The notes: generated by a model from the sequence alone, not told the origin. 64,000 nt of DNA from Klebsormidium nitens (GCA_000708835.1 DF236954.1:183749-247748), one strand, 5' to 3'; positions 47,601-59,193 are shown, numbered from the stretch's first letter. A program made the numbers and translations.

Positions 47601-49116
47601 AGGCTCGAAACAGTGGGCATTTTGGACGGGTCTGAAAAGTCGGATGAGATGCGGGCAGCCGACGCAGCCTTGCCGTCCGGCAGGGTAGCACCGGGGGCAA
47701 GATGCGCACCCCCCCGGAAAGGGTCGAACGCTCCCCCGTTCTCATGCGGGGGGTGGCGCCTCCGTCGAGTGGGGCTTTGGCTAGCTTTCCTGCATAGCAG
47801 GTAGAAGGAGGGTTCAACTAGGTCATCAGCTTGCTCTTACAGACTGGTTGTTCATCCTCTGTTTCCCTCGCGACAGCCAGCGTTCAGAGTTTTTGTTACA
47901 TAAAATGGTGTGTGCATCAAATTGTGGGTTCGGAATCTAGGGGACAATGAAATACGTGCAAAAAGATCAAGGAACTAACCATCTGGTCAGATCTAAAGAA
48001 GGAAACTGAAATTTCTAACAGTGTTTTACAAACTTCCCTCTCAGGTGGAGTTTCAACCAACATCAGCAGGACATTATTCCATCTTGTGGTAATGCATCAT
48101 GGTAAGCATAGTGCAGATTCCGGAGGGCCTCACTTCCGTCGGGGGTGCCTAGCATCCTCTTCCTCCTCTCCGGACAGCGCCCGCTCCCCTTTCCTTCCCT
48201 TGCGAAGGGATCCCCTTTGCAGCCCATCTCTGCAGAGGGTAGCTATCATAAGGACATTGCACAAAGAAAGCAAGCCAGATGCAGGATAGGAAAACGGGAG
48301 AGAGACCGCTGCAACTATCAGGAACATATTGCTTGTGTGCCCAATGACATGACTGGAACGAGGCAATCGGATCCAATTGAAGAAAACTTTGATGTCTTGA
48401 GCAATATAGCCACAGAAAGACCTGAAATTGGGAGATTATGATGGAGAGATCAAGCTCAGATTGCGCATGGTGCAGTCTGACCCGCAACATCCTTACCAAG
48501 CACTGCCACAAGGTTCAGAGTTAACTCCTGACACTAGTTGGCACCACATTCCTAGGTTGGAGGCTTTGGCGCTATCACTGTGCGAGCCGCAACACTCTAT
48601 TTGAACCGCGAACAAGAAACCCATGTCTCAAGAAAAGGGATCTGAAACTCAGGTTCACTACTTTCATCAATTGGCTGATATCAGAAATCGTTCCAACTTC
48701 AGCCGCCAAGCGGAGTGCTGACTGTCAGCTACAGTATCACCAATCCCATCAATAAATGCAGCACTTAATTCACCGATAGAAATGCAGCTGAACACTCAAC
48801 CTGAAGATCAATCAGATTATAAAGACATGTTCGCTTCAATTGCAAAGTGTGTGGTGCATCAAGGGGAACAACCCCTGAGCATGTCACATCTTTTGTTTGA
48901 ATGACCCAAGAGCTTGACTTGCCAATCTGGCTCATATTCCAAGGTCCCACCTAACCAAAAACAAGGAAGCCGAACATACCTCAACAGCTCGAACTCTTTC
49001 AAATGCTGTCGGTGGAAGTAGTAGGCACCCGCAAGAGCGATCCCCGCTCCAAAGAGAGCCGCCAAAGCTAGAGACGGCAGGGGCGCCGGTAGGGCACTAT
49101 CCGCAGAAGGCGCCAT
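35676..49116 (-). CDS. AMPD: AMP deaminase (FAC1-type), membrane-anchored, complete
   Basis: Sixteen minus-strand exons: 49116-48980, 47789-47479, 46992-46813, 45902-45660, 45069-44830, 44297-44170, 43600-43511, 42844-42687, 42297-42155, 41429-41254, 40238-40098, 38913-38707, 38264-38154, 37322-37149, 36486-36307, 35744-35676. Phases close to 895 aa. The enzyme deaminates AMP to IMP and ammonia in purine-nucleotide balance. The N-terminus has a single membrane span ([20 protein letters not shown]), then a basic TRRRR stretch, as in plant FAC1. An acidic linker ([13 protein letters not shown]) precedes [15 protein letters not shown]. The catalytic domain has metal ligands in [11 protein letters not shown] (His447, His449), the [19 protein letters not shown] block, [20 protein letters not shown] and [11 protein letters not shown] (about 786-795). 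Start ATG 49114-49116 opens an Ala/Pro-rich leader. Many introns carry partial copies of neighbouring exon ends, annotated separately. Confidence 0.96.
36196..36262 (-). repeat. Exon echo: copy of 3' end of AMPD exon 36307-36486
   Basis: The sequence aligns to 36307-36361 with about 85 percent identity by eye. It encodes [16 protein letters not shown] beside the genuine [16 protein letters not shown]. It keeps reading frame and a strong donor (GAG|GTAAGT, better than the real GTGAGT context). Offset from the real exon is 111 bp. It could act as an alternative 3' exon part if an acceptor such as TTTAG near 36280 is used. Confidence 0.8.
37437..37760 (-). repeat. Exon echoes: three decaying copies of the 5' end of AMPD exon 37149-37322
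   Basis: Copy 1 (37437-37573) repeats the first about 62 bp of the exon plus about 75 bp of upstream intron, including the CTRCAG acceptor, at an offset of 178 bp with only around ten changes; it encodes [21 protein letters not shown]. Copy 2 (about 37578-37605) keeps IGLAMSPLS with mostly synonymous changes. Copy 3 (about 37695-37760) is more decayed but still aligns over about 55 bp. Divergence rises with distance from the real exon. Confidence 0.85.
38350..38655 (-). repeat. Exon echo of 3' part of AMPD exon 38707-38913, plus 81 bp tandem repeat
   Basis: 38350-38445 aligns to 38712-38802 (offset 361 bp) and still encodes AYYVWANLT and RFRESK. 38496-38576 and 38577-38655 are a tandem pair (81 bp period) whose 'cggttcagcarcgtaaaatctgcccaaacg' resembles the exon stretch at 38762-38791, so they look like older echoes that were later duplicated. 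Confidence 0.72.
39014..39275 (-). repeat. Exon echoes: two copies of the 5' part of AMPD exon 38707-38913
   Basis: 39020-39096 aligns to 38853-38927 at an offset of 169 bp with few changes and a retained CACAG acceptor. 39205-39275 aligns a further 185 bp away and is more diverged. Both cover the codons for VAGFDMV and part of the following [10 protein letters not shown]. Confidence 0.83.
39870..40517 (-). repeat. Exon echoes on both sides of AMPD exon 40098-40238
   Basis: 5' side: 40331-40380 (offset 133 bp, [14 protein letters not shown] in frame, acceptor TCTAG kept) and 40471-40517 (a further 143 bp, with indels). 3' side: 39870-39912 aligns to 40087-40124 (offset about 214 bp), with the donor changed to GTTAG. 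The intron DNA between 39440 and 40085 is strongly purine-rich on the plus strand and itself looks built of rough repeats. Confidence 0.8.
40946..41253 (-). repeat. Two extra tandem units of the 3' end of AMPD exon 41254-41429
   Basis: A 152-153 bp unit containing the last about 55 bp of the exon plus downstream intron occurs three times: the real one (from 41254), 41101-41253 and 40946-41100. Each extra unit encodes [13 protein letters not shown] in frame. The nearer one ends WLIQ|GTAAGA with an intact donor; the farther ends in CVSYPSK-like changed sequence but keeps GTAAGA. Intron parts of the units are also nearly identical. Confidence 0.88.
41507..41590 (-). repeat. Exon echo of 5' end of AMPD exon 41254-41429
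   Basis: The sequence aligns to 41358-41440 (offset about 150 bp) including the acceptor CCAG|GCC. It covers the codons for the segment [21 protein letters not shown] with several substitutions. Confidence 0.82.
42392..42560 (-). repeat. Exon echoes of 5' end of AMPD exon 42155-42297
   Basis: 42390-42445 aligns to the exon start and acceptor (GGACGTCCGCAG|GTACGAC) at an offset of 135 bp, with an internal deletion and stop. 42500-42560 is a second copy encoding [14 protein letters not shown] against the real [14 protein letters not shown]. Confidence 0.8.
42938..42966 (-). repeat. Short exon echo of 5' end of AMPD exon 42687-42844
   Basis: CCAG|GTGGACACACGCATGC matches the acceptor and first codons (VDTHVHH) of the exon at an offset of about 120 bp, then the similarity fades. 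It is short, so less certain than the other copies. Confidence 0.55.
44012..44052 (-). repeat. Exon echo of 3' end of AMPD exon 44170-44297
   Basis: 'cacctgttctagcagtcatac' and the following bases align to 44167-44205, including the donor (CTGCTAGAACAG|GTGAAC against CTGCTGGAACAG|GTGAGC). The offset is about 150 bp. Confidence 0.65.
45155..45390 (-). repeat. Exon echoes of 5' part of AMPD exon 44830-45069
   Basis: 45155-45235 aligns to 44998-45075 (offset 162 bp) and still encodes [15 protein letters not shown] in frame with an acceptor. 45338-45390 is a third, shorter copy about 160 bp further on, clearly more decayed. Confidence 0.85.
45958..46240 (-). repeat. Exon echoes of 5' part of AMPD exon 45660-45902
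   Basis: Three copies of the acidic-linker start and its acceptor: about 45958-46045, 46085-46145 and 46214-46240, at steps of about 100-120 bp. The middle one keeps CCGCAG|AGGATGAGGCCCCAGG and encodes [13 protein letters not shown], closer to the real exon than the first. Confidence 0.78.
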
Positions 49117-50877
49117 TGTAGCGCCCACCAACACCAGAAAGGAAGATTTAGCTAGCGAACGCAGCTCGCTCAGAGTCAGCTAGAGAGCTCTGCATATGGC
49201 GCTCGTGAGAGGCTCAGGCTCGCCCGCCGAAGATGGTTTCCGGCGCAAACCTTCGAAACCCTGCGCCGAACGTGAGACCTCCTCCGGCGGCCTGCGGCCG
49301 CCCGCCCTCGCGGCCGCCTCGTTTAAGGCGCGGCCATCCTGGCGGAACTTACCGTCACGCTGAACGTCGCCGGATGCACGCATACCCAACTGAGCTGTCC
49401 TAGGATTGTTATCGTGGAGACAAGTGAAGGTGCAAACGTATCAATGCCTGCCAAGCAAGTTGTGGACATGTGGAGCGCGCAGCTGACTCAGCCAGATTTT
49501 TTCCCGGATTTTTTGTTTTAGCAATCGTGACCCGGAGAAAGGCGTCAAAGAGGCCCAGGGAGCTTGACGAAAGCTGGAGTGATGATATGACGTTCTGACG
49601 TACTTAGCTTAGCTTGAAAACGGAATTGAGAATGCACCCCTCCACTGCACCCCTCAGGCTCAAAGCTAGAGTAAAGTTGGGAGCTTTTGCCCCCAATCTA
49701 GTCTTCTAGTTCAACTAAATCTGATGCATGTTTCCATTCTGGCCTACATGTTTTTGGTTGTTCGTTGGGCGTGATTGCAATTTTGAAGACTACAACACTT
49801 TTCAAGCAATCGACTGCCAGCAGCACGTGGTAAGCTGATGCCAGTGGGACGGCCCGGTCCGGTGTTGACAACCTGCAGGTGCCGTCGGCTCCCCTCCGGC
49901 TTTACTTTGACTAGGACCGTACGTAAAGCAGCAATGACTCCAGACCGTTTGAGAGACACCTTGTGATGATTTAAACGATCAAAAGCGGAATGTTTCCTTG
50001 ATGTTTCTCTCGAGATGTAAAATCATGCGACGCTCCCGTGCCGCTACTACATGCACGGAACATGATGACTACTTTGGAGTTCGGCCGTGCTAGGCATGCC
50101 AGAATCAGGAAAGCTGCTGACTTCAAAAGTTCGAGCGATGCTCACAGCTTTACCTCGATGAGATCCTGGTTCATGAGTCGCCTAGAATCATAGTGCGAGA
50201 GGGGGATAAGATTCAAGCGCGGGGTGCATGCCCGCAGACATAATTGACAAGCTTGAGGTCCCATATCTGCAAAGATTGAACTTTGGATATCTGACGAGGT
50301 ATCATGAGACCGGGCGCCAACTTTTAGAAGCCCAGGCATCCTTGTTTTAAGCATACTGCAGATAAGCTTGTACGAGTGTCATTCGTATTGTTCATAGCAC
50401 GGTGAATGCCGAGCCGACAAGTGGCGCAGCGTTCGAGACAGTGGAAACAACGTAACGAAGCGCGAAGACCTGTGCTATGAAATCAACCTTTGTGGAATCC
50501 AGAAGTCGGTTGAATGCTTCTAGAGTCTACAGATCCGGAACGTTTGGAACAGGCCAAAGCGTCTTTGTGCACACTAGCCGCTGATACAAGCGAAGCTTCC
50601 ACGTCTGTTCGAAGCCGTTGGACTACTATGGGGCCAGTAGTAGTAGGGCACTCTTTGCAATGGTCTGGACCATGTCTATCTAAACGACAGCCGCTGCATT
50701 CCAACACTCTGCCCAGGCGGGTGACTTCGTCTTCGTAGAGTGCCAACCTGTTTCTTGCTCAACGATTGCCAAGCTTAACAGACGGGTTTTGAAAACGATT
50801 TGCCTGATGTGTCCTTAGCAAAACGCCAACAGGCAAGAACTTGTATTGCCACACGCGTCCGGCTTTGCCAGTTGTGC
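49117..50877. other. AMP deaminase upstream region and intergenic DNA
   Basis: 49190-49390 is very GC-rich with GCGGCCGC sites, a likely CpG-rich promoter or 5' UTR for AMPD. An open minus-strand frame there (49180-49389) is best explained by base composition. The rest, to 50877, shows no supported gene. Confidence 0.5.
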
Positions 50878-53428
50878 TTACATCTCCATACGGAACTCGG
50901 CCGAGTCAACTTTGTAGTAGGACACGGTTTCGTTCATTGCCGATGGAGTGCTGGTGATGTCAGAGGTGGACAAAGTGCTTCCCACAGGGAGAGGCTGAAA
51001 TAGCAACCAGAGCGGGAACAACATGATAGCGCCGATGAGCAGAGACCTGAATCCTCGGACCAACCGCTCGATCACACGGTACTTGTCTTTTCCAAGGGAC
51101 TGCTTCGCTTTTCTGCTGACGCACTCGGTCACATGGCCAAAGCATCCGACGATGAGGTAGCACCACAGGAGGAGGAGCGCGAGTGGAAGGATGATCGTCT
51201 CATACATGCCACGTGGGGCGCAGAAGTCAATCTGACGGTGGAACGCGAGTCCGACGGCGGTTGCGTCCAATACGAGCAGCCACGAAACAGTGCGCCTATC
51301 CATCTGCACAAATAACCAAAATGCGCTCGTTCAGATTGCGTGGCTTTGTCTGCTCAAACCAGCGTACGAATGGATTGAGTGAGTCTTGATTTCGTAAGTT
51401 TTTCCAAGCAGCTTGCGGTACCTTTCAATTCACCTTAAGAACCGCGGAGGGTTGTCTCAAAGACTCGACCAGGTTGACTTGAGCCAAAGACTCTTCCGAT
51501 TACTAGTCTTCACATCTAAACAACTCAATTCTGCAGCTTTTGAGAACTGGACTGCATGAACTCTTTCCGCAGCTGGTAGGCAGTATATAACCCAAAGCAG
51601 CCATCTTCCCTCTGCCTTATGAGAAGTTTGAGTGACTAGTGGATTGAAAATGGTCCTCTGTAGCAGTCATAGCGAGGCATGCTCTCATTGTAGCAAGACA
51701 ATTCGATTGCTATGCCCGTCATCAGCAGATAATTGAACACACAATCGTACAATTTGTTTTTCCTTGATGAAGTCTGTGACTTCATTTGACATTTGCACAA
51801 AGTTGTGACTTTCGGTCCGAGAAACGCAAGCGCGCCCTGGCAGGCGGCACCCAAGTTGCATGATCAGCAAACATTTCACTCTTATCTCTCTTCTGTGTGT
51901 TTCGAAAATCTTTGAAAGCTCTACGGAGGTGCATATCGTATGGAAAATCCTGAATATAGCCGCCAGGCTCAGGGCTTCAAATCGAATTGCAACGCCTTCT
52001 GAACAAGTTTTTGGGATTCTGAACGAATCTTACCTTCTTACTCTTGCAAGCAAGAAGAAGCCGCAGGGATTCTAAAGGGATTGACAATAATAGAGAAGTA
52101 AAGTCTCAGGAAAATGCTGAAACATACCTGAACACCCCCGGTGAAGTTAGTGCAGACAGGAAGCACGGGCAGGCCCCCAGGCGTCTTCAGATTCTGTGTG
52201 TAGTGAAGAAGAGGCGGTGGAAATTCCAGAATCCTGGGCCCTAGAACGTTCCTCCTGAAGAAGCAGCGCCTGGAGTCCGATCCTTCCCAGTGGAACAGGG
52301 GCGCGTCTTCGCGTAGACCAAAAGTCCTTCTCACTTCCCACAAGCTAATCTCAGGGCGTCCCTCTGGATCTGTGTCGTCGATCATGAATGATTGGACATA
52401 CACAATCCGCGTGAGCTCGCCATCGACAGCACTGTGTAGTTCGACTGTGAGAAGTGGCCCCAGTCTCACTTTGCTTTCGGTCAGCAGGGAGAGTGGCATC
52501 TGCTTCTCTTCTTTCAAGTCTTCAGGCGCATTCTTCATTCCCATCTTGGAACGTGTCTCCTAGTGAATTCTTTGACCAGGTGGTTCTGAAAGTATGAACA
52601 AAGACTTCAGAAAAGGTCTTCCTTCTGCATCACCGCCTACCAGTAGGCCCTTCCTTTCTTAACGCGGATTGAAAGGTCGACTACTTTTCGAACTACAGCC
52701 TGGCGCCTTTTCCAATCTTCCCACTCAGCAATGCTTTGTGACTGCTCTGATGGAAGAAAACTATAGGTAGATAGTTTGGGGCTACGTTGCGGTAAACCCC
52801 CTCGTGAACACACATGGACCGTCGGATGCCCGATTCAACGGTTGATTTTGCGCGGCCGCGCCCGGCATCGCGTCGATGGACGTGCCTTGAGATGCTCCTC
52901 TTTTCCGAACCTGACTTACGGCGGAGCGCTCAGCCTGCGGCTTGACTGTGATCTGGATTTTATCGTGGCGCTGGCAGGCACAAGTTGAATGGCCAAAAGA
53001 AGAAGAGCTAGCACAGCAACATCATATCACCTCGAAGATTTTGAGAGTTTGAGTCAAGAGCTTTGTCTCGCCTTGAAGATTAAAGCTGAAGGTGATTCTG
53101 CTTGAACGGTCTCTACCAGCTGGTAGGTACTCGCATCTTTATTTCCACCGGCCCAGCCTTCACCATCTCTGACTGATGACCCTTAAACTTGGCGCGTCTT
53201 TCCATCCACCTTTGAAAGTACCAGTGCCTGACGGTACCAAATCTGTTCAAACTCCTTGACATCGTCACTCTGAAAGTTCCCGAACATACCTGGCATCGTC
53301 CACTTCCGCTTAATCAGAGTCGATTCGAACTCAGCCAAAACCGGGTTTCCTTGCAGCTCTAGTGCCAAAGGAATCTTTGGCAATTGGATCTTTCCGCTAA
53401 TCTTTGGAACCTTCAAGCTTCTCGACAT
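50878..53428 (-). CDS. Unrecognised membrane protein, three-exon model
   Basis: Exons 53428-53210, 52559-52128 and 51303-50878 join in phase 0 to 358 aa. I do not recognise the family. The N-terminal 217 residues are soluble and charged (MSRSLKVPKISGKIQLPKI start; a LWEVRRTFGLREDAPLFHW stretch). The last 141 residues hold three hydrophobic segments: TVSWLLVLDATAVGLAF, TIILPLALLLLWCYLIVGCF and LLIGAIMLFPLWLLF. The last exon opens exactly at CAG|ATG, so it might alternatively be a separate 141 aa gene with a 5' UTR intron. The AG|GAG acceptor of the middle exon is chosen because it keeps the frame open; an acceptor 24 bases upstream would stop early. Confidence 0.5.
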
Positions 53429-55615
53429 AACCTCAGAACAGGTCCACAGGCTTATCGTTCATCGTAGTCAGACGGTCTCATAATATGCTACTGATGCCTC
53501 CCAAAATTGCGCCTTTGCTATCAATGTCCAATGGAAGCAGACAGATAGGCTGAAGCAAACCCTCAATCTATCCGTAACTTCAGCAGATTCCCTGAGCTCG
53601 TGCCTCTACAACGTGACTTTCAACTTGTAACACGAAGCCTACAGTAGAGTAGCCAGTGCTGTAATTTGCTTACAAATTAAGACTGAGGCGTAACCGTGTT
53701 CCAGCTTTGGTCCAATCAGCCCCTCCCAACCTGATGCGAAACTTTGCCGGTAGTGTGCTTCGGTTCACCTTCACGGCCGCCCTTCTCGAAGCCACTGGAC
53801 GTCAGTGACCTCTGCAACTCGGTCAAGTGACGACCAGAGACTGTTCTTGGGTTTGCCAGCAAAGGATGGGGGCGATACCTGATTCGCGCGCGCTTTACAT
53901 TACAGGTGAACATATACTGAAGGGAAGCGGCTATTGCACATCGTGGCGGGGCCAAGGTGCTAGTCCCTTACATTTGAGAACAACGGTGGATCTGGCAGCG
54001 TCTGCGCGCGGGCTCCGCTCTTCGATTCTTCGTGATACGAAAAGCGGCATCGAAGTCAAAATCATCCTTTCAACGGGTTTGGAATTACTTTCTCCAAACG
54101 TGGCGAGCTTTACTGTAACGACTGTGCAGCAGACGGCCTGTGTGCTTCGCGCCCTCATGCTCCCAAAGGTTATGCACGTCATGCGTCCGGGCCTCGAGCA
54201 AGCACTTGATCTTGCAAGCAGTCTGAGCAATTATACGTATACTGTATAGTTGAGTTCCTGGCCATTGTCAGAGGTAGTATAGCATCCTAGTCGGGTAGGG
54301 GACCTGGTTTGAAATTCAGCCTCGGACGTCTGCTGTGCCAAGCAATCGGCGCCGCAGCTTTTGTTCCATAAGGCTTTCCAGCTTTCTTGTCACGGCTTGA
54401 TTTTGTCATTCAAAGAAGCGGTGATGAAACATGACAGGCTAGATGGCTGTGCAGAAGCTATTGAAGTTCGGCAGGCAACATACATACATGATTCGCGCGC
54501 GGATCGGAGTCACGGTCGTACGGAACATATTAAGGCTTCATTGGTAGTCGATCCATGCCCCGGGCAACCATGCAGTTCACCGTTTGGATTGATCGCGAGT
54601 TAACCGTAGGTCCTGATCGAACTGAGTCACGCCGGCCTGCGCATAAATCTTCCAGTGACATCATGTGCAGGTTTACGAGCATGCATCTGCCCATTGTCTT
54701 TGTTTCCGTTAGTCGGCAATTCAAGCTAGGACTCACGGTCACATGTGATTTGGAAAGAAGTCGTGTCTATGTAATATCGACATGGCATTGATCAATATAT
54801 GTGCGTTTATTCGACAACGGCCATCGAAATCTGACGAGTGCAGCCAATTCTCTAGCATGCACTTCAGGATTGGATCGCGTGACATGCCCAAGATGGCTGG
54901 GCTAAGCTGTGTGATGCATCTCAATGCAATGACTCGGATCACCTCGATTTTGCCAATATCAGCCGCAAGCTCCTCAAAGATGTAACTTCCATCTGTTCCA
55001 CACAATTGTTGTTTTGACGCGAGACACGACTAACAACTGCTGATTCATTGCCCTAATCAATGAACCAATGCCTACCGCTAACATTAGTACATAGTACAGA
55101 CCTACCAAGACTCCAATTGTCACCTTCCAACAGCTCCTGTGCATGATCTGCACTGCCAACCTTGAAATTTAAGCCTTATATCGCTGGATTTCTTCGTTGA
55201 CTCTAGAGCTAGAGCGGTTGCAATGCGATCTAGAGCGCAATTGCGATCTCAACCCGTATCATACGCTACCTGCGCCTGTGGATGAATGTTCCGTGCCATG
55301 ATCCGAAGAATGGCACCAGCTCCAATGCGAAAATTAGCTGGTGCCGTTTGTCCTTAATTCCCGCATCTAATTTATAGTGGCCGTAAATTACCCCGGCCAG
55401 TCCTACAACTCTTGATGCAGCGGGCCTAATGTTTAACCATCCTTCCGAGCGGAGTCCTACACAGTACGATCCTTAGGCAGTACCTTCGTCCGTCCGGTCA
55501 CTTGAATCTGCCCCCCACAACCTTAACCCTCGCACCTTAATCCCTCCTCCCTTCCCCGCATTCAATACCTATATCACCTCAATTACCGATTGGACTCATA
55601 GACTACAAATACCGC
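53429..55615. other. Intergenic, no supported gene
   Basis: 2.2 kb with short open frames on both strands but no codon-phase-consistent exons or family motifs. A pyrimidine-rich tract at 55495-55575 just upstream of the next ORF may be its core promoter. Confidence 0.45.
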
Positions 55616-55960
55616 ATGGCGGAGACAAATGTACCGCGACCAAACGCACCCCCACACCCCCCCAACAAATTCGCCCTACTTTGTACCCCCTACCACAGCG
55701 GCGCCCGGTGGGGCACGGTCATCTTCCTCCGGGAAACGGACCGGAGCATCGAGTCGAGTGAGTCGGTGGAGCCTCGGGAACGCTTCAAAGTCAGCCGGGG
55801 GGAGAGTTCGAAGATGTTGGGGAGCGAAGTGGATGACGTGTCAGACTCGACTTCGCGGGGGGAGTCTATCTCGCTGGATTGGGACTGGAAGCTGCTCTCG
55901 GAAGTGGGGATGGTGATCCGCCGGAAAGTGCGCCGGGCAGTGACGCGGGCAACAGCCTGA
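55616..55960 (+). CDS. Small orphan ORF, 114 aa
   Basis: An intronless ATG-to-TGA frame, Pro/Asn-rich at the start, Ser/Glu-rich in the middle and basic at the end (RRKVRRAVTRATA). No family is recognised. It is supported by a GC-rich coding-like composition against AT-richer flanks and by the pyrimidine-rich upstream tract. It is convergent with the PLATZ gene. It could be spurious. Confidence 0.4.
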   Translation: MAETNVPRPNAPPHPPNKFALLCTPYHSGARWGTVIFLRETDRSIESSESVEPRERFKVSRGESSKMLGSEVDDVSDSTSRGESISLDWDWKLLSEVGMVIRRKVRRAVTRATA

Positions 55961-56285
55961 AGTAGAAAACGGAGAGGCTTTTAGGAACGAATCCAGAAGG
56001 AATCTATCAGGATGCATATGCAGAAACTGCCGTCAGTCTATTCCTGAGAAATTGATTGGGGAGGAGACACGTTTTGCAAAGCACAGCAACCTTCGGAATC
56101 AGCCCACTTTCTGACAGCAAAGGTCCAAGGACGGAAAATATGCAACAAGAGGGCATCCCAATGAAACACCAAGCCTCTTCTAATGCCTTCAACTTCAGTT
56201 CAGGCTTCAGGCAAGTCATACAAGAAGGCAATGACGAAGCAGGCAAACTCTGTACCAAACCCTTCAACAATCTTTCCAGCGGTTC

Positions 56286-58710
56286 TCAGCCAAATTGTCT
56301 CACCTTGAGGTGCTTCATGGGGGACGACTCGGGGCTGAGCTCGAACGTGGTGTGCATGAACTTGGGTAGCATCGCAGCCACGTCCTGGCCCGCGTCCAGA
56401 GACGAGTCCACCTTGCAAGCGACGCAGCAGTACTGGTGCGGCTCCTGAAGGGCGCGGTCGCAGTGGCCGCACACGTTGCCGAGAGCTTTGGAAGGTTTGG
56501 GCTGCGGTCGCTGGTTGAGGAAGACAACGCGTGCGCCGTTGATGATGTAGGTCTGCGAGGATGAGAAGACAAGTGTTAGGAGGGCAAAAGTGAGGGATGG
56601 AGGGTCAAAAGAATTGAATTTGAGAACTCCAATTTTCAAATGAGACGGTGTCTTGACATGAGGGGCACAGGAGGCCAGGGAATGAAAGGTGAGAACATTC
56701 ACAGAAGCTAGTAATATCAATTGGGAGGGTAAGCAAGGAAGAGCCCTTTTTCCATTTGTTCCAACTAAGAGCTGTGTCAAGCGCGTCAGGCTTCAGAAAA
56801 TTCAATGCAGGTGGAGTAAGCAGGCCTTATGACAAGCAAACCTGAAGGTCTGGAGGAATACCAAGAGATTGAGAGACAGGAGAACCAAGAGGCATCCTCA
56901 GATATAGAGACATGATGCAGATAAGTAGTCTGTCTTGACTTGGTAAACAGAAACTCCACGAATCGAATCTGTACAGTTCTGGGCCAGAACTTGACCAAGC
57001 CTAGTCTTACCTGAACACCAGAGCAGTCCACTAGCTTTGAGATGTCGTTAAGTCTGACAACGTCATGGTAGACATACCTGCGGACCTGCACAAAAGAGAG
57101 GGGAATTTGTCAGTCAGAACCAAGAGAGAATCAGTCGGTCAAAACCAAGAGAAAACGAGACAATCTGAAGACACGGAAGAGACCATCTTGGCTGAAGATT
57201 GCGCTATGCCTGAAGGCATGATGAGAAGTTGTAAGTACCGAGGACTCTGTTAGCTGGGTCTGCAGGGCTGTCTGGACTAACCAGAAGGCAAGCTAATGCA
57301 ATGGAGACTGAAGCAATCCAATTGAGCTCTGCAATACTATCCCGCACTTAAAAGTGTTTTGCAACTCTTCAATTGCAGCCAATGCTGAAGACTGGAGGAC
57401 GGACATTTCTCAACATCCAAGGTGTAGAATCCTCAGTCATATGGTGCTTCAGGAACCCAGTCCAAATCATGGAATCTATCAAGAATGTGTGGAGGTCCTG
57501 ATTTATGCCCCAATTGCGACATACCAGTGAACTTCTCTTAATGCTCTGACCAGCAGCAAGATGAACAGAGCTATCAAGATTCTGCTACTACATGCAGCTC
57601 CTCTGAGGTAGTGACCAACTTTGGAATGACCTTGTAACACCCAATTGCCAAAAGCAACGGCCACCAAGGTAAGGAAGTGAAGCCAGTCTTACCTGCACTA
57701 GCTTGTGGCCTCCATGACTCCCAAGACAGTGCTGGCAGATTGCGTCATGGCAGTCTATGCAAAAGATATTGCGCTCGTTCTTCTTGGCAATCAAGTGCCT
57801 CTTGCAGGGCACAAAGAACTCTAGGCTAAGCAGGGCATCCAGCCATTCTGGACGCTCCAGTGGCAAGGCCCGAGGCAGGGAGAATCCCACCTGAAACAGG
57901 GAGGAATCCAGTGAGCATTGTGACTCATGACAGCTGTCAGCAGTGCCATGTGCAGCTGGCCGTGTTTGATGGACAGCTGGCAGGATTGCAGCTGCTCAGC
58001 TGAGTAATGAGTGGAATTGAAGACATGCTGACTTAGGTATGCTCCATTTTAGAGCGTGCAGATTATTTTGTGCCTGGCAACTGAGAGATGGTACATCTGC
58101 CCACATTGCAAAGAGAGCATTTGGCTTAGAGAGAGGCAGAGATTAACTACTACTCGAACGGCCTGTGCAATTCTCAATTCAGCAAAATTCGACATCATGG
58201 CCCAGAATGCTCTCGGAAGACTAACTAACAATGAACCAGCAATCCACAAGATGGAAAGTAAGGGATCAACGTACCCTACATCATCGCTCAATTACCAAAT
58301 TGCAGAAGACCATAGCTGACTCTAACACAAATAATGTGTCCAGAGGAAAAGATTCCACAGTAACAAGCCCGAACACCAGATGAAATTCCCTCAGGACACG
58401 AGCCCACCATCATGACGGAGGAACCGTATGGGGTCACCATGCAAACTCACCATTCTCAATGCAACACTAGAAGTCGCAGTGCAATTGGCGACTTTCTTGG
58501 CCTGCGTGTGCGTTGCCAGATGCTAGTGCCGAATATCTAAAGGGCTGGTAAAGGTAAGACAGGCAATTCCAACTTTTGAGATCACAGAAAGTGTTCAAGA
58601 GAGTCACTGAATGAGCCACCACTTCTGTTTCGAGGGTAAAGATGGTAAAGGTAGGATGGAGTAAAGCCTCCACTCACGAAATGCAGAGGGCAAAAATCAG
58701 CAGTGGCCAT
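56286..58710 (-). CDS. PLATZ zinc-binding transcription factor
   Basis: Minus-strand exons 58710-58678 (MATADFCPLHF, tentative), 57890-57693, 57085-57011, 56552-56286 give about 190 aa. The first PLATZ zinc motif is complete: C-x2-H-x11-C-x2-C-x4-C-x2-C-x3-H-x2-H, beginning FVPCKRH and running through FCIDCHDAICQHCLGSH. Next comes VRRYVYHDVVRL, then the second cluster CGHC...CC..C in exon 4. PLATZ proteins are plant-specific and bind A/T-rich DNA, mostly as repressors. The 3' end is uncertain: a GTGAGA donor at 56306 after HLK could splice to an unseen exon; otherwise translation ends VRQFG-stop. It is a short member of the family. Confidence 0.85.
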
Positions 58711-59193
58711 GGCGAAATGTCCAAGGCGTAGCTTGGGGTTCAAGGTTGAGTGCTTTGACTCGAGTGCCCAATCATCGTTTCTGGGCCAAGAATTTGAGGT
58801 GGGTACTTCCGCAAACGAATTTACTGGTTATCATCACGCGAATTCCCCACGCTAGCTTTCCAGTGGCCTTTGAGGGCATGACAGCTGTAACCCTACGATA
58901 CGTGTAAACCATAGACGTACGTATCATGCGCCGAAGAGGACCAGGATCCAGGATCCGCTCCCGATTCCAAAACCCAAGGCTTGCGCAATATAATGGATTC
59001 ACCCAGCCGAACATCTTCCTCCTTTTGCGGGTCCTCTCATGTCAATGCAATCCAAGCTGACATCACCGCGGGATTTGCTCATTGCTCAGCCAGGCTAATT
59101 TGCGAAATACAGTACGTAACACAGCACTACGAGTGCGCGATCAGTCTGTGAAATATTAACCACAGGCTGGCAAGGAGCACGATCCGATTACCA

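Noticed and set aside
47194-47817. 207-codon minus frame over AMPD exon 2
   Set aside because: It is a different frame from the one joining exons 1 and 3; the correct frame gives the TRRRR...[10 protein letters not shown] sequence.
49180-49389. Minus-strand ORF in the GC-rich AMPD upstream region
   Set aside because: No ATG context or splice support. GC-rich DNA keeps frames open, and its position fits a promoter or 5' UTR.
53285-53304. A 20 bp 'intron' GTATGT...TTTCAG inside exon 53428-53210
   Set aside because: It is too short to splice, and the frame is open straight through.
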